From Chlorella sp. KRBP (lineage: Eukaryota; Chlorophyta; Trebouxiophyceae; Chlorellales; Chlorellaceae): a stretch of DNA of 64,000 nt. Each line of letters starts with the position of its first letter. The stretch's first letter is position 1. Shown one piece after another: positions 1-8,020 of the stretch. The position numbers and the translations under genes were made by a program. Under the pieces are notes generated by a model that saw only the letters and a list, made by a program, of their open reading frames with translations, was not told the origin of the DNA and did no database searches. Where the stretch lies: positions 1-64,000 of the forward strand of contig QAXK01000713.1 in NCBI GenBank assembly GCA_004335735.1. The letters are read 5' to 3'.

Positions 1-695
1 GCGAGCACGACGCGGGCGGCGATGTAGTTGCCGACCTTGACCTTGGCCAGGTCCCAGGCCGTGAGGAACGGCACCTGGACGCGCGGGGGCATCCGGCCGC
101 CGAGCCAGGCGCGCAGGCGCGGCATCCCGACCGAGACGTAGAAGACGAAGAAGCCGACGACGAAGATCCCGAAGAACGCCCCGAGCACGGCGGTGAGGAA
201 CCCGAGGACACCGAACGCGACGTTCTGGGCGTAGCCGCTGAGGTCCGAGGGCGAGATCCCGGCCTGCTCGAGCAGGTCGTCGTACGTGTACTGCGAGCCC
301 GTGGCGCGGTTGAGCTGCTCCAGCACGTCGGAGGCGATGCCCGGGACGGCGGTGACGAGGGCGGTCAGCTGGTCCACGAGCAGGCTGCCGAAGGTCCAGA
401 GGAACGCGGAGATCCCGAGCAGCAGCGTGAGCATCACCGTGGCCGTCGCGGCGGCCCGGGGCATCCAGCGGGTCAGCCGGGAGACGGCCGGCTCCATCGC
501 GAGGGCGACGAACCAGCTCATGACGACGTAGAAGACGAGGCCGCTGCCGCGCCAGAGGACGAAGCCCAGGGCCGCGACGCCGAGCAGCACCCCGACGACG
601 GCGACCGTGCGGCGGCGGTCGGTGCGGCGCTCGGGGTCGAGGATGTCGGGGTCGTGGCCGGGCGCGGGGGCGGCGGCCGGCGTCGTCTCGCTCAT
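1..695 (-). CDS. AI-2E family transporter (UPF0118), C-terminus beyond window
   Basis: This is the first 231 codons of a polytopic membrane protein that continues past the left edge. After a charged N-terminus of about 30 residues come two closely spaced hydrophobic helices. A long amphipathic stretch follows, with the family pattern of a leucine-rich helix and periplasmic region, then a strongly hydrophobic Gly/Phe/Val-rich helix pair. This matches the AI-2E/PerM permease family, whose members are proposed exporters of small molecules or ions; the substrate cannot be told from sequence. The ATG at 695 is supported by a -10-like TAGGCT exactly 8 nt upstream, so the mRNA is probably leaderless. 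Family assignment is good, function open. Confidence 0.8.
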   Translation of the reverse strand, partial: MSETTPAAAPAPGHDPDILDPERRTDRRRTVAVVGVLLGVAALGFVLWRGSGLVFYVVMSWFVALAMEPAVSRLTRWMPRAAATATVMLTLLLGISAFLWTFGSLLVDQLTALVTAVPGIASDVLEQLNRATGSQYTYDDLLEQAGISPSDLSGYAQNVAFGVLGFLTAVLGAFFGIFVVGFFVFYVSVGMPRLRAWLGGRMPPRVQVPFLTAWDLAKVKVGNYIAARVVL

Positions 696-703
696 GGGTC
701 CCG

Positions 704-709
704 AGCCTA
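704..709 (-). promoter_or_regulatory. -10 box TAGGCT of a leaderless promoter for the AI-2E transporter gene
   Basis: On the minus strand TAGGCT is followed by 8 nt and then the ATG at 695. No Shine-Dalgarno sequence fits in that gap, which points to transcription starting at or next to the A of the start codon. No convincing -35 is visible. Confidence 0.55.
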
Positions 710-753
710 GGGGCGCGCCCGCCCGCCGGCCCGGACCTGAGCCCGCACGCGCG

Positions 754-789
754 AGGGCCCGGCCTCGGCTGACGCCGGGACCGGGCCCT
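754..789 (-). terminator. Hairpin downstream of tRNA-Tyr
   Basis: A perfect 9-bp inverted repeat (AGGGCCCGG at 754-762, CCGGGCCCT at 781-789) encloses an 18-nt loop that can pair further. It lies 13 nt beyond the 3' end of the tRNA. There is no long U-tract, as usual for GC-rich actinobacterial terminators. Confidence 0.6.
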
Positions 790-802
790 GTGGTGCACGG
801 GG

Positions 803-883
803 TGGCAGGTGAAGGATTCGAACCTTCGAAGCTTTCGCGACGGATTTACAGTCCGCTCCCATTGGCCGCTCGGGCAACCTGCC
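803..883 (-). tRNA. tRNA-Tyr (anticodon GUA)
   Basis: Read on the minus strand, the acceptor arm GGCAGGT pairs with ACCTGCC, followed by discriminator A. The anticodon loop CTGTAAA (845-851 on the plus strand as TTTACAG) contains GUA, specifying tyrosine. The T-arm carries the GGTTCGAATCC motif, and the long variable arm is typical of class II tRNA-Tyr. The 3' CCA is not encoded: the genomic sequence after the discriminator is CCCC, so CCA must be added after transcription. Confidence 0.95.
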
Positions 884-941
884 TGGTGCGCATGGAAGGA
901 TAGCAAGCCGGACCCCACCCACCGAATCGACTGGAGGACCC

Positions 942-1436
942 GTGGCGGACAGCAGCTTCGACATCGTCAGCACGTACGACAAGCAGGAGGTCGCCAACGC
1001 GGTGAACACCGCGGCCAAGGAGATCTCGAACCGTTACGACTTCAAGGGCGTCGGCGCCTCCGTCGAGCTCTCGGGCGAGGTCATCAAGATGGAGGCCTCG
1101 TCCGAGGAGCGCTGCAAGGCCGTCCTCGACGTCGTCCAGACCTGGCTGGTCAAGCGGGGCGTCTCGCTCAAGCACCTCGACGTCCCCGAGGCCGGACCGC
1201 GCCTCTCGGGCAAGGAGTACAAGCTCGACTGCCCGCTCAAGGAGGGCATCTCCTCGGAGAACGCGAAGAAGATCACCAAGCTGATCCGCGACGAGGGCCC
1301 CAAGAGCGTCAAGACCCAGATCCAGGGCGACGAGGTGCGCGTCACGAGCAAGTCCCGCGACGACCTCCAGGCCGTGCAGCAGCTGCTCAAGGGCGCCGAC
1401 CTCGACGTGGCGCTCAGCTTCACGAACCGCCGCTGA
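942..1436 (+). CDS. yajQ: YajQ family nucleotide-binding protein (UPF0234)
   Basis: The 164-residue product is full length for the YajQ family. It shows the family N-terminus (SFDIVSTYDKQEVANAVN), the central NRYDFKG segment, and a C-terminal half with SKSRDDLQAVQQLLK. YajQ proteins have two RNP-like ferredoxin folds; some members bind cyclic di-GMP or nucleic acids, so a signalling or chaperone role in the cytoplasm is plausible. The GTG start is chosen because GGAGGAC lies just upstream and homologues begin here. It is monocistronic, divergent from tRNA-Tyr. Confidence 0.9.
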   Translation: MADSSFDIVSTYDKQEVANAVNTAAKEISNRYDFKGVGASVELSGEVIKMEASSEERCKAVLDVVQTWLVKRGVSLKHLDVPEAGPRLSGKEYKLDCPLKEGISSENAKKITKLIRDEGPKSVKTQIQGDEVRVTSKSRDDLQAVQQLLKGADLDVALSFTNRR

Positions 1437-1491
1437 GTCCCACCGGAGGGGTCGCTCGGGGACGGGGCTCCCGTTCGACGAGCGGCTGACG

Positions 1492-1497
1492 TAGCGT
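1492..1497 (+). promoter_or_regulatory. -10 box TAGCGT of a leaderless promoter
   Basis: TAGCGT is followed by 6 nt and the ATG at 1504. The GAGGAG in between directly abuts the start codon, too close to act as a normal ribosome binding site, which favours leaderless initiation. Confidence 0.5.
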
Positions 1498-1503
1498 GAG
1501 GAG

Positions 1504-2892
1504 ATGAGCGCCCCACCGGCCATCTCCACCGTCGGCGAGCTGCGGGCATCGGGTCACGAGGCCCGGTCCGTGCGAGCCGAGATCCGCGCCAACCTCCTCG
1601 CCGCCCTCGCGGCCGGCACCGACCCGTGGCCCGGCATGCACGGGTTCGGGCAGACCGTCGTGCCGCAGCTCGAGCGCGCGCTGCTCGCCGGGCACGACGT
1701 CGTCCTCCTCGGCGAGCGCGGGCAGGGCAAGACCCGCCTGCTGCGCAGCCTCGTCGGGCTGCTCGACGAGTGGACCCCCGTCATCGACGGCAGCGAGCTC
1801 GGCGAGCACCCGTACGAGCCGATCACCGTCGAGTCCCGGCGCCGCGCCGCCGAGCTGGGCGAGGCCCTGCCGGTCGCCTGGCGCCACCGCGACGAGCGCT
1901 ACTCCGAGAAGCTCGCCACCCCGGACACCAGCGTCGCCGACCTCATCGGCGACGTCGACCCGATGCGCGTCGCCGAGGGCCGCCGGCTCGGCGACCCCGA
2001 GACCATCCACTTCGGGCTCATCCCCCGCAGCCACCGCGGCGTCGTCGCGATCAACGAGCTCCCCGACCTCGCCGAGCGCATCCAGGTCGCGATGCTCAAC
2101 GTCATGGAGGAGCGCGACATCCAGATCCGCGGCTACGTGCTGCGCCTCCCGCTCGACGTCCTCGTCGTCGCCTCGGCCAACCCCGAGGACTACACGAACC
2201 GCGGGCGGATCATCACCCCGCTCAAGGACCGCTTCGGCGCCGAGATCCGCACGCACTACCCGCGCGAGCTCGACGACGAGGTCGCCGTCATCCGCCAGGA
2301 GGCCGACCTCGTCGCGACCGTCCCGGACGCCCTCGTCGAGGTGGTCGCCCGCTTCACCCGCGGGCTGCGCGGGTCGAGCTCGGTCGACCAGCGCTCGGGC
2401 GTCTCGGCCCGCTTCGCCATCGCCGCCGCCGAGACGGTCGCCGCCGCGGCCCTGCACCGGGCGACCACCCAGGGCGAGCCCGAGGGCGTGGCCCGCGTCG
2501 TCGACCTCGAGGCCGCCCTCGAGGTGCTGCGCGGCAAGGTCGAGCTCGAGACCGGCGAGGAGGGCCGCGAGCGCGAGGTCCTCGGCCACCTCCTGCGCAC
2601 GGCCACGGCCGAGACCGCCCGCCGGCGCCTCGGCGGCATCGACATGGCCCTGCTCGTCGAGGCCATCGAGGACGGCGCCATGGTCACGACCGGTGACCAG
2701 GTCAGCGCCCGGGCCCTGCTCGACGGCCTCCCGGTGCTCGGCGAGTCCGACCTCTACGACACGATCGCCGACCGGCTCGGCGCGAGCACCGAGGGCGAGC
2801 GCGCCAGCGCCCTCGAGCTCGCCCTCGAGGGGCTCTACCTCGCCCGCCGGATCGGCAAGGACAGCGACGGCTCGGAGACCGTCTATGGGTGA
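1504..2892 (+). CDS. MoxR/magnesium-chelatase-like AAA+ ATPase (ChlI-type)
   Basis: This 462-residue AAA+ protein has Walker A GERGQGKT at about residues 70-77 and a sensor region with ASANPEDYTNRG. The Walker B region reads VVAINELPDL, so the usual Asp-Glu is Asn-Glu. It resembles magnesium-chelatase subunit I and MoxR ATPases, but the organism shows no bacteriochlorophyll context here. It is followed after 6 nt by a VWA-domain gene, the classic AAA+/VWA pairing thought to act as a cofactor-insertion or complex-remodelling chaperone. The client is unknown. Start chosen at ATG 1504 with a -10 box 6 nt upstream. Confidence 0.85.
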   Translation: MSAPPAISTVGELRASGHEARSVRAEIRANLLAALAAGTDPWPGMHGFGQTVVPQLERALLAGHDVVLLGERGQGKTRLLRSLVGLLDEWTPVIDGSELGEHPYEPITVESRRRAAELGEALPVAWRHRDERYSEKLATPDTSVADLIGDVDPMRVAEGRRLGDPETIHFGLIPRSHRGVVAINELPDLAERIQVAMLNVMEERDIQIRGYVLRLPLDVLVVASANPEDYTNRGRIITPLKDRFGAEIRTHYPRELDDEVAVIRQEADLVATVPDALVEVVARFTRGLRGSSSVDQRSGVSARFAIAAAETVAAAALHRATTQGEPEGVARVVDLEAALEVLRGKVELETGEEGREREVLGHLLRTATAETARRRLGGIDMALLVEAIEDGAMVTTGDQVSARALLDGLPVLGESDLYDTIADRLGASTEGERASALELALEGLYLARRIGKDSDGSETVYG

Positions 2893-2898
2893 GCCCCG

Positions 2899-4911
2899 GT
2901 GAGCAGGTCGCGGTTCACCCGGTACTCCGGGGGCCCGGACCCGCTCGCGCCCCCGGTCGACCTGCGCGAGGCGCTCGACGCCATCGGTGAGGACGTCATG
3001 GCCGGGTACTCGCCGGAGCGGGCGATGCGCGAGCTGCTCCGGCAGGGCACCCGCGACCAGAACGGCCTCGACGAGCTGGCCCGCCGGGTCGCCGAGCGGC
3101 GCCGGCAGCTGCTGCGCGAGCACTCGCTCGGCGGGACCCTCGAGGAGGTGCGCCGGCTGCTCGAGGAGGCCACGCTCGCCGAGCGCAAGCAGCTGGCCCG
3201 CGACCTCGACGACGACGCGCGGTTCGCCGAGATGCGGATCGAGAACCTGCCGCCCTCGCCGGCGGCGGCGGTCACCGAGCTCTCCGACTACTCCTGGCGC
3301 TCGTCCGAGGGCCGGGAGAAGTACGAGCAGATCAAGGACCTCCTCGGTCGTGAGCTGCTCGACCAGCGCTTCGCCGGGATGAAGCAGGCCCTCGAGAACG
3401 CCACCGACGAGGACCGCGCCCAGGTCGAGGAGATGCTCCGCGACCTCGGCGACCTCCTCGCCGCCCACGCCCGCGGCGAGGACACCTCGGAGCAGTTCGA
3501 GCGGTTCATGGAGCAGCACGGCGACTTCTTCCCGGAGCGGCCGGGGTCCGTCGAGGAGCTCATCGACTCCCTCGCCGCCCGGGCCGCCGCCGCCCAGCGG
3601 ATGATGCAGTCGATGACGCCCGAGCAGCGCGCCGAGCTCGCCGCCCTGTCCCAGCAGGCCTTCGGCTCACCGGGACTCATGGACCAGCTCTCCCGCCTCG
3701 ACGACCTGCTGCAGGGCCTGCGCCCCGGCGAGGACTGGGGCGGGTCCGAGGACTTCCGCGGCGACCAGGGGCTCGGGCTCGGCGACGGCACCGGGGTCCT
3801 CCAGGACCTCGCCGACCTCGACGCGCTCGCCGACCAGCTCGCGCAGTCCCACCCGGGCGCGCGGATGGACGACGTCGACCTCGACGCCCTGGCCCGTCAG
3901 CTCGGCGACGACGCGGCGGTCGACGCCCGCGCCCTCGCCGCCCTCGAGAAGGCGTTGCGCGACAGCGGGATGCTGACACGCTCGGCCGACGGCTCGCTGC
4001 GCCTGTCCCCCAAGGCCATGCGCGAGCTCGGCAAGTCGCTGCTGCGCGACGTCGCCGGTCGGCTCTCGACCCGCGGTGGCCAGCGCGACACCCGTCAGGC
4101 CGGTGCGGCCGGCGAGCAGAGCGGCGCCACCCGCGCGTGGGAGTTCGGCGACACCGAGCCCTGGGACACCACCCGGACGATGACCAACGCCATCACCCGC
4201 GTCGTGTCCGAGGGCGGCGACCCCCGCGGCGGGTTGCGTCTCGACATCCGCGACGTCGAGGTCACCGAGACCGAGGCCCGCACCCGCGCGGCCGTCGTCC
4301 TGCTCGTCGACACCTCGTTCTCGATGGCGATGGACGGGCGCTGGGTGCCGATGAAGCGCACCGCCCTGGCGCTGCACCAGCTGGTGTCGAGCCGCTTCCG
4401 GGGCGACCACCTCCAGCTGATCTCCTTCGCGCGCTACGCGCAGGAGATGGACATCGAGACGCTGACGGCCCTGGACGCCGAGTGGGACAAGGGCACCAAC
4501 CTGCACCACGCCCTGCTGCTGGCCAACCGCCACTTCCGGCGCCACCCCAACGAGCAGCCGGTGCTCCTCGTCGTCACCGACGGTGAGCCGACCTCGCACC
4601 TCGAGCCCGGCGGAGACGTCTTCTTCGACTACCCGCCGCACCCGCGCACCCTGGCGCTGGCGGTGCGTGAGCTCGACGCCACCGCACGCCTCGGGGCGCA
4701 GGTCACCTTCTTCCGGCTCGGCGAGGACCCCGGGCTCGCCCGGTTCGTCGACTCGATGGCCCGGCGGGCCGGAGGGCGCGTCGTCGCCCCCGAGCTCGGC
4801 GACCTCGGGGCGGCCGTCGTCGGCTCCTACCTCGACGGGCGCACCCCGGGACAGGCGGCGTTCGGCTCCTACCGCGACCTCTTCGGCGGCCGCGGGTTCT
4901 GGGCCGGCTGA
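2899..4911 (+). CDS. VWA domain protein paired with the upstream AAA+ ATPase
   Basis: The 670-residue protein has a long acidic, largely helical N-terminal two-thirds and a C-terminal von Willebrand A domain from about residue 462. The MIDAS metal site is intact: D471-T-S473-F-S475 (in LLVDTSFSMAMDG), a later KGTN segment, and D561 in VVTDGEP. This is the ChlD/CoxE-like partner of the ATPase gene that ends 6 nt upstream, and the two are surely cotranscribed. By analogy the VWA domain binds the client through Mg2+ while the ATPase supplies force. No signal peptide or membrane segment is seen, so it should be cytoplasmic. The GTG start gives the natural spacing. Confidence 0.85.
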   Translation: MSRSRFTRYSGGPDPLAPPVDLREALDAIGEDVMAGYSPERAMRELLRQGTRDQNGLDELARRVAERRRQLLREHSLGGTLEEVRRLLEEATLAERKQLARDLDDDARFAEMRIENLPPSPAAAVTELSDYSWRSSEGREKYEQIKDLLGRELLDQRFAGMKQALENATDEDRAQVEEMLRDLGDLLAAHARGEDTSEQFERFMEQHGDFFPERPGSVEELIDSLAARAAAAQRMMQSMTPEQRAELAALSQQAFGSPGLMDQLSRLDDLLQGLRPGEDWGGSEDFRGDQGLGLGDGTGVLQDLADLDALADQLAQSHPGARMDDVDLDALARQLGDDAAVDARALAALEKALRDSGMLTRSADGSLRLSPKAMRELGKSLLRDVAGRLSTRGGQRDTRQAGAAGEQSGATRAWEFGDTEPWDTTRTMTNAITRVVSEGGDPRGGLRLDIRDVEVTETEARTRAAVVLLVDTSFSMAMDGRWVPMKRTALALHQLVSSRFRGDHLQLISFARYAQEMDIETLTALDAEWDKGTNLHHALLLANRHFRRHPNEQPVLLVVTDGEPTSHLEPGGDVFFDYPPHPRTLALAVRELDATARLGAQVTFFRLGEDPGLARFVDSMARRAGGRVVAPELGDLGAAVVGSYLDGRTPGQAAFGSYRDLFGGRGFWAG

Positions 4912-4952
4912 GCAACCGCGCAGGATTAGGCGAGATATGGGCCCAGCCCGCC

Positions 4953-4958
4953 TAGTAT
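4953..4958 (+). promoter_or_regulatory. -10 box TAGTAT of a leaderless promoter for the foreign ATPase gene
   Basis: TAGTAT lies 6 nt before the ATG at 4965. No Shine-Dalgarno sequence precedes the start codon, so transcription probably begins at the ATG. No clear -35 is visible. Confidence 0.5.
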
Positions 4959-4964
4959 CCCTCA

Positions 4965-6218
4965 ATGGCTATACACGACGGAGGCCCTCGCTCCTCGGAC
5001 GTGTTCGTCCCCGGGGGAAAGCCCACGTTTACCTACGTGCCAAGATCCGGGTTGAACCTAGAGGGACGGCTTGCCGAGCAGATCGATGAGCGCCACAAAA
5101 TCATCAGCGTAAGTGGACCCACCAAGAGTGGAAAAACTGTTCTGCTCAAACAGGTGACGCCTGAAGCACTTTGGATTTCAGGTGGCGCCATTGCAACGGT
5201 GGATGATTTTTGGTCCAGCTTGTTTGACGCCTTACACCTTGACTCGGAGACGAGTCTCGAAGGTGAACTTTCTCAGGTCAAGACAAGAGGTGCGGGCGGG
5301 GGTCTCGCAGGCTTCGTGAAGGCCGAGTTCCAAGGCAGCGAGGCCATTACCAGAGGCCGCCGTCACTCTCAGCGGCGTGTGAGATCAACCAAGGACGCGG
5401 TCCGCGAAGCGCTGTTAGCCAATCCGTCGTACGTCGTGGTGATTGACGACTTTCATTACGTTCAGAGCGCGGTTCAACTAGAAATTGTCCGTGGCGTTAA
5501 GGAACTCCTCTTCGAAGGAGTAGTCGTAATAACTGCGGCGGCCGCTCACAGGACGTTTGATGCCGTTAGGGTCGAGAAGGAGATGGCTGGGCGTATCGCA
5601 CCTCTCGAAATTGGACTCTGGCCCGAGCAGGATCTGTCGGAAATCGCTCATCAAGGATTCAAGGCGCTGAACGTTTCGGCATCAGAAAGGCTCACGGGAA
5701 GATTGGTTTCCGAGTCCTTTGGCAGCCCGCACATGATGCAGCAGATATGCCTCGAGATCTGTAAGGACAACGGAGTTCGCGAAAAGCAAGTCTACCTATC
5801 TGAAATGAAACGCCCCGACTGGCCAACCTTCTTTTCCGCCATTGCTCCCAGAGACTCAAAGTTGGCATTCGAAGCCCTCGAACGGGGCCCTCAATCGCGA
5901 ATGCGGAAAAAGCGAGGACTGGCCGACGGTACGCTTGCCGACTCCTACGAAGGGGTCCTGCGAGCAGTCGCCTACGCCGGTCCTGAAATGGCAATCAGCG
6001 TGGAACGGATCCGATCCTCACTTACCGACATCCACACAGAGGACCCACCGCAGCTGGCAGAAGTCTTGCGCGTGCTGGAGCAGATGACTCGAATCGCTAG
6101 GGATGAGATTGCCGGCGAACCGGTCATAGAATTTGACGCCAATGCATCAACTCTTTTCATCACTGATCCATTCTTTGCATTTTGGCTGCGCTGGGGCTCG
6201 CATAACCCCACGAAGTAG
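4965..6218 (+). CDS. P-loop ATPase of unknown role, low-GC, probably acquired
   Basis: The 417-residue protein has Walker A GPTKSGKT at residues 51-58 and Walker B VVVIDDF with D161-D162. A helical and probably winged-helix C-terminal half ends in ITDPFFAFWLRWG, a feature seen at the end of archaeal-type and STAND-like AAA ATPases. I do not recognise a specific family. Its codon use and base composition (many A/T-ending codons) differ sharply from both flanks, and it stands alone between the VWA gene and a convergent protease gene, which suggests horizontal transfer. Such ATPases often sense or switch in stress or anti-phage defence, but no effector domain or partner gene is present, so that role is only a possibility. 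Confidence 0.75.
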   Translation: MAIHDGGPRSSDVFVPGGKPTFTYVPRSGLNLEGRLAEQIDERHKIISVSGPTKSGKTVLLKQVTPEALWISGGAIATVDDFWSSLFDALHLDSETSLEGELSQVKTRGAGGGLAGFVKAEFQGSEAITRGRRHSQRRVRSTKDAVREALLANPSYVVVIDDFHYVQSAVQLEIVRGVKELLFEGVVVITAAAAHRTFDAVRVEKEMAGRIAPLEIGLWPEQDLSEIAHQGFKALNVSASERLTGRLVSESFGSPHMMQQICLEICKDNGVREKQVYLSEMKRPDWPTFFSAIAPRDSKLAFEALERGPQSRMRKKRGLADGTLADSYEGVLRAVAYAGPEMAISVERIRSSLTDIHTEDPPQLAEVLRVLEQMTRIARDEIAGEPVIEFDANASTLFITDPFFAFWLRWGSHNPTK

Positions 6219-6343
6219 CGCCACTAGCGCGCTGATGCCCTGCGTAGGTTAGGCGCCACACCTACAACGCTTGTCGAATTACGGCCGCTCTGACGCCCGG
6301 CGGTAGTTGTTCGCCGGCTGTGCGGTCGGCCCCCCTGCCCCCG

Positions 6344-6412
6344 ACTCATTGCGCATCCGCCACCTGCGAGGGGCCCTAAAGGGCCTCCCGAGGTGGCAGA
6401 TGTGCAATGAGT
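6344..6412. repeat. 69-nt near-palindrome between convergent genes
   Basis: Arms of 22 nt (6344-6365 and 6391-6412) match with two mismatches, both of which would be G-U pairs in one of the transcripts. The central part is further self-complementary around GGGCCC. It sits between the low-GC ATPase gene and the convergent protease gene, so it may end transcription from both sides. It is longer than an ordinary terminator and could be a dispersed intergenic repeat. The rest of the gap 6219-6427 holds nothing I can name. Confidence 0.7.
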
Positions 6413-6427
6413 GGTGCGGGTGTTGTG

Positions 6428-7933
6428 TCAGCCCACTGCGTCGAGGGCGTCGACCATGCCCTCACCGAAGTAGCTGTTGTCGCTCGTCGGCCCGACGCAG
6501 GGCACGCCGCCCGTCGCCGCCGAGCAGGCCTTGTCGTCGGCCTGGGCGCGCAGCGTGCGGATGAGCTTCTGCGGCGACCATCCCGGGTGCTCGGACTTCA
6601 TGAGCGCGAGGACACCGGCCACGTGCGGCGAGGCCATCGAGGTGCCGCTCTTGAGGCCGTAGCCGTTGCCGGCGACGACGGTCGAGAGGATGCGCGAGCC
6701 CGGGGCCGCGACGTCGATGACGCCGAGACCGCGGTTCGAGAAGCTCGACAGACGGCTGCCCAGCGTGTCGGTCGGGAAGCGCTCGACCGACGAGACCGTC
6801 ACGACGCCGTCGAGCTCGGTCGGGATGTCGCTGCACGTGTTGTTGAGCGTCCGGGTGACGGGGGTGCCGTCGTCCGGGCTGCCGGAGTCGGTGAGCAGGG
6901 TCTTGTCCGCGAGGTCCTTGCCCGAGTTGCCGGCCGCGGCCGCGTGGACGACGCCACGCTTCGTCGACCAGGTGACGGCCCGGCGGACTGCCTCCTTGGC
7001 GGCGTGCTGGTCGGGCTGGTCGTCGCAGTAGAACTCGAACGGGTCGACGTAGTAGCTGTTGTTCGTGACGTCCATGTGCTTCAGGCCCGCCTCGACGAAG
7101 CCGCACACGGCGTACTCGGGGTAGATGAAGCCGTCGTCGTTGACGACCTTCACCGAGGCCATCCGCACGTTGGGGGCCACCCCGACGATGCCGATGCCGT
7201 TGCGGGCCGCCGCGATGGTGCCGGCCACGTGGGTGCCGTGGTCGCTCGTCGTCGGCTCCCAGCCGGTGCTGCTGGGCCGGCCCGAGTCGGTGCAGTTGAC
7301 CGAGCTCGCCACGTCGAGGTTGGCGACGAGGTCGGGGTGGTCGGCGTCGATGCCGCTGTCGAGCACGCCGACGAGGACGTCGCGCGAGCCGTCGGTGATG
7401 TCGTGGGCGTGGTCGGCCTTGATCATCTGCATGTCCCACTGCTCGACCTCGCGCGGGTCGGTCGGGACCGGCTGGCTCGACGTCGACTCCACGTCGGCGG
7501 CCTTGCGTGCCGCCTGCGCGTCCGCGCTCCTGCTGCGCGTGGCGCTCGAGGTGGGGGGTGCGACCTCGGACACCGGGACGGTGCGGGTGGCGCCGACCGA
7601 CTCCAGCGCCTTGCCGGCGGCCTGCGCGACGTCGGTGCGGAACGCCGAGCGGTCGGAGTGCGCGACGACGACGCCGATCTGCGGCCAGGACTGGACGACG
7701 GTGCCGCCCGAGCGCTCCACGGCCTTGCTGACGAGCCGGGTCTGGCCGGGGTTGGCGTGCTTCGCGTTGAGGACGTAGCTGAAGACCTCACCGTCCGGGG
7801 TGAGGATCGGGACGGGCGTCGAGGGCGGTTCGGTGGGGACCGCCGAGGCGGTGCCGGCGGACATCGCGCCGCCGAGGGCGACGGTGGTCGCGGCGACGAC
7901 GGCGATGCGCCTCAGGTGGGTGGGACGGGACAC
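6428..7933 (-). CDS. Secreted S8 family (subtilisin-like) serine protease
   Basis: The 501-residue product has a Sec signal peptide (about residues 1-31, ending AGTASA). A propeptide-like region follows to about 165, then a peptidase S8 domain. The catalytic triad is D192 (VLDSGID), H232 (DHGTHVAGT) and S432 (GTSMASPHVAG). The oxyanion asparagine is in TNNSYY near 291-292. Cysteines at about 214, 278, 303 and 367 could form disulfides. It is an exported protease of unknown target; no anchor follows the catalytic domain. The GTG start is supported by AGGAGG about 7 nt upstream. Confidence 0.9.
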   Translation of the reverse strand: MSRPTHLRRIAVVAATTVALGGAMSAGTASAVPTEPPSTPVPILTPDGEVFSYVLNAKHANPGQTRLVSKAVERSGGTVVQSWPQIGVVVAHSDRSAFRTDVAQAAGKALESVGATRTVPVSEVAPPTSSATRSRSADAQAARKAADVESTSSQPVPTDPREVEQWDMQMIKADHAHDITDGSRDVLVGVLDSGIDADHPDLVANLDVASSVNCTDSGRPSSTGWEPTTSDHGTHVAGTIAAARNGIGIVGVAPNVRMASVKVVNDDGFIYPEYAVCGFVEAGLKHMDVTNNSYYVDPFEFYCDDQPDQHAAKEAVRRAVTWSTKRGVVHAAAAGNSGKDLADKTLLTDSGSPDDGTPVTRTLNNTCSDIPTELDGVVTVSSVERFPTDTLGSRLSSFSNRGLGVIDVAAPGSRILSTVVAGNGYGLKSGTSMASPHVAGVLALMKSEHPGWSPQKLIRTLRAQADDKACSAATGGVPCVGPTSDNSYFGEGMVDALDAVG

Positions 7934-8020
7934 GGTGGACCTCCTGCTAGGGCCTGTGGGCCGGTCGGTGTGGCCCCGCGATCATCACCCGGGAGCGGCC
8001 GTGCCGCATCCCGGGCGGGG

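Noticed and set aside
1420..3519. 699-codon open frame on the minus strand
   Set aside because: It is a shadow of the ATPase and VWA genes, whose Walker and MIDAS motifs are on the plus strand.
803..4911. tRNA-Tyr as attachment site of an integrated element
   Set aside because: The genes next to it (yajQ, AAA+/VWA pair) are ordinary chromosomal genes, there is no integrase, and no repeated tRNA 3' end was seen.
4965..6218. Specific assignment of the low-GC ATPase to a known anti-phage system
   Set aside because: Only a P-loop ATPase core is visible. No nuclease, TIR, protease or other effector domain and no partner gene supports a named system.
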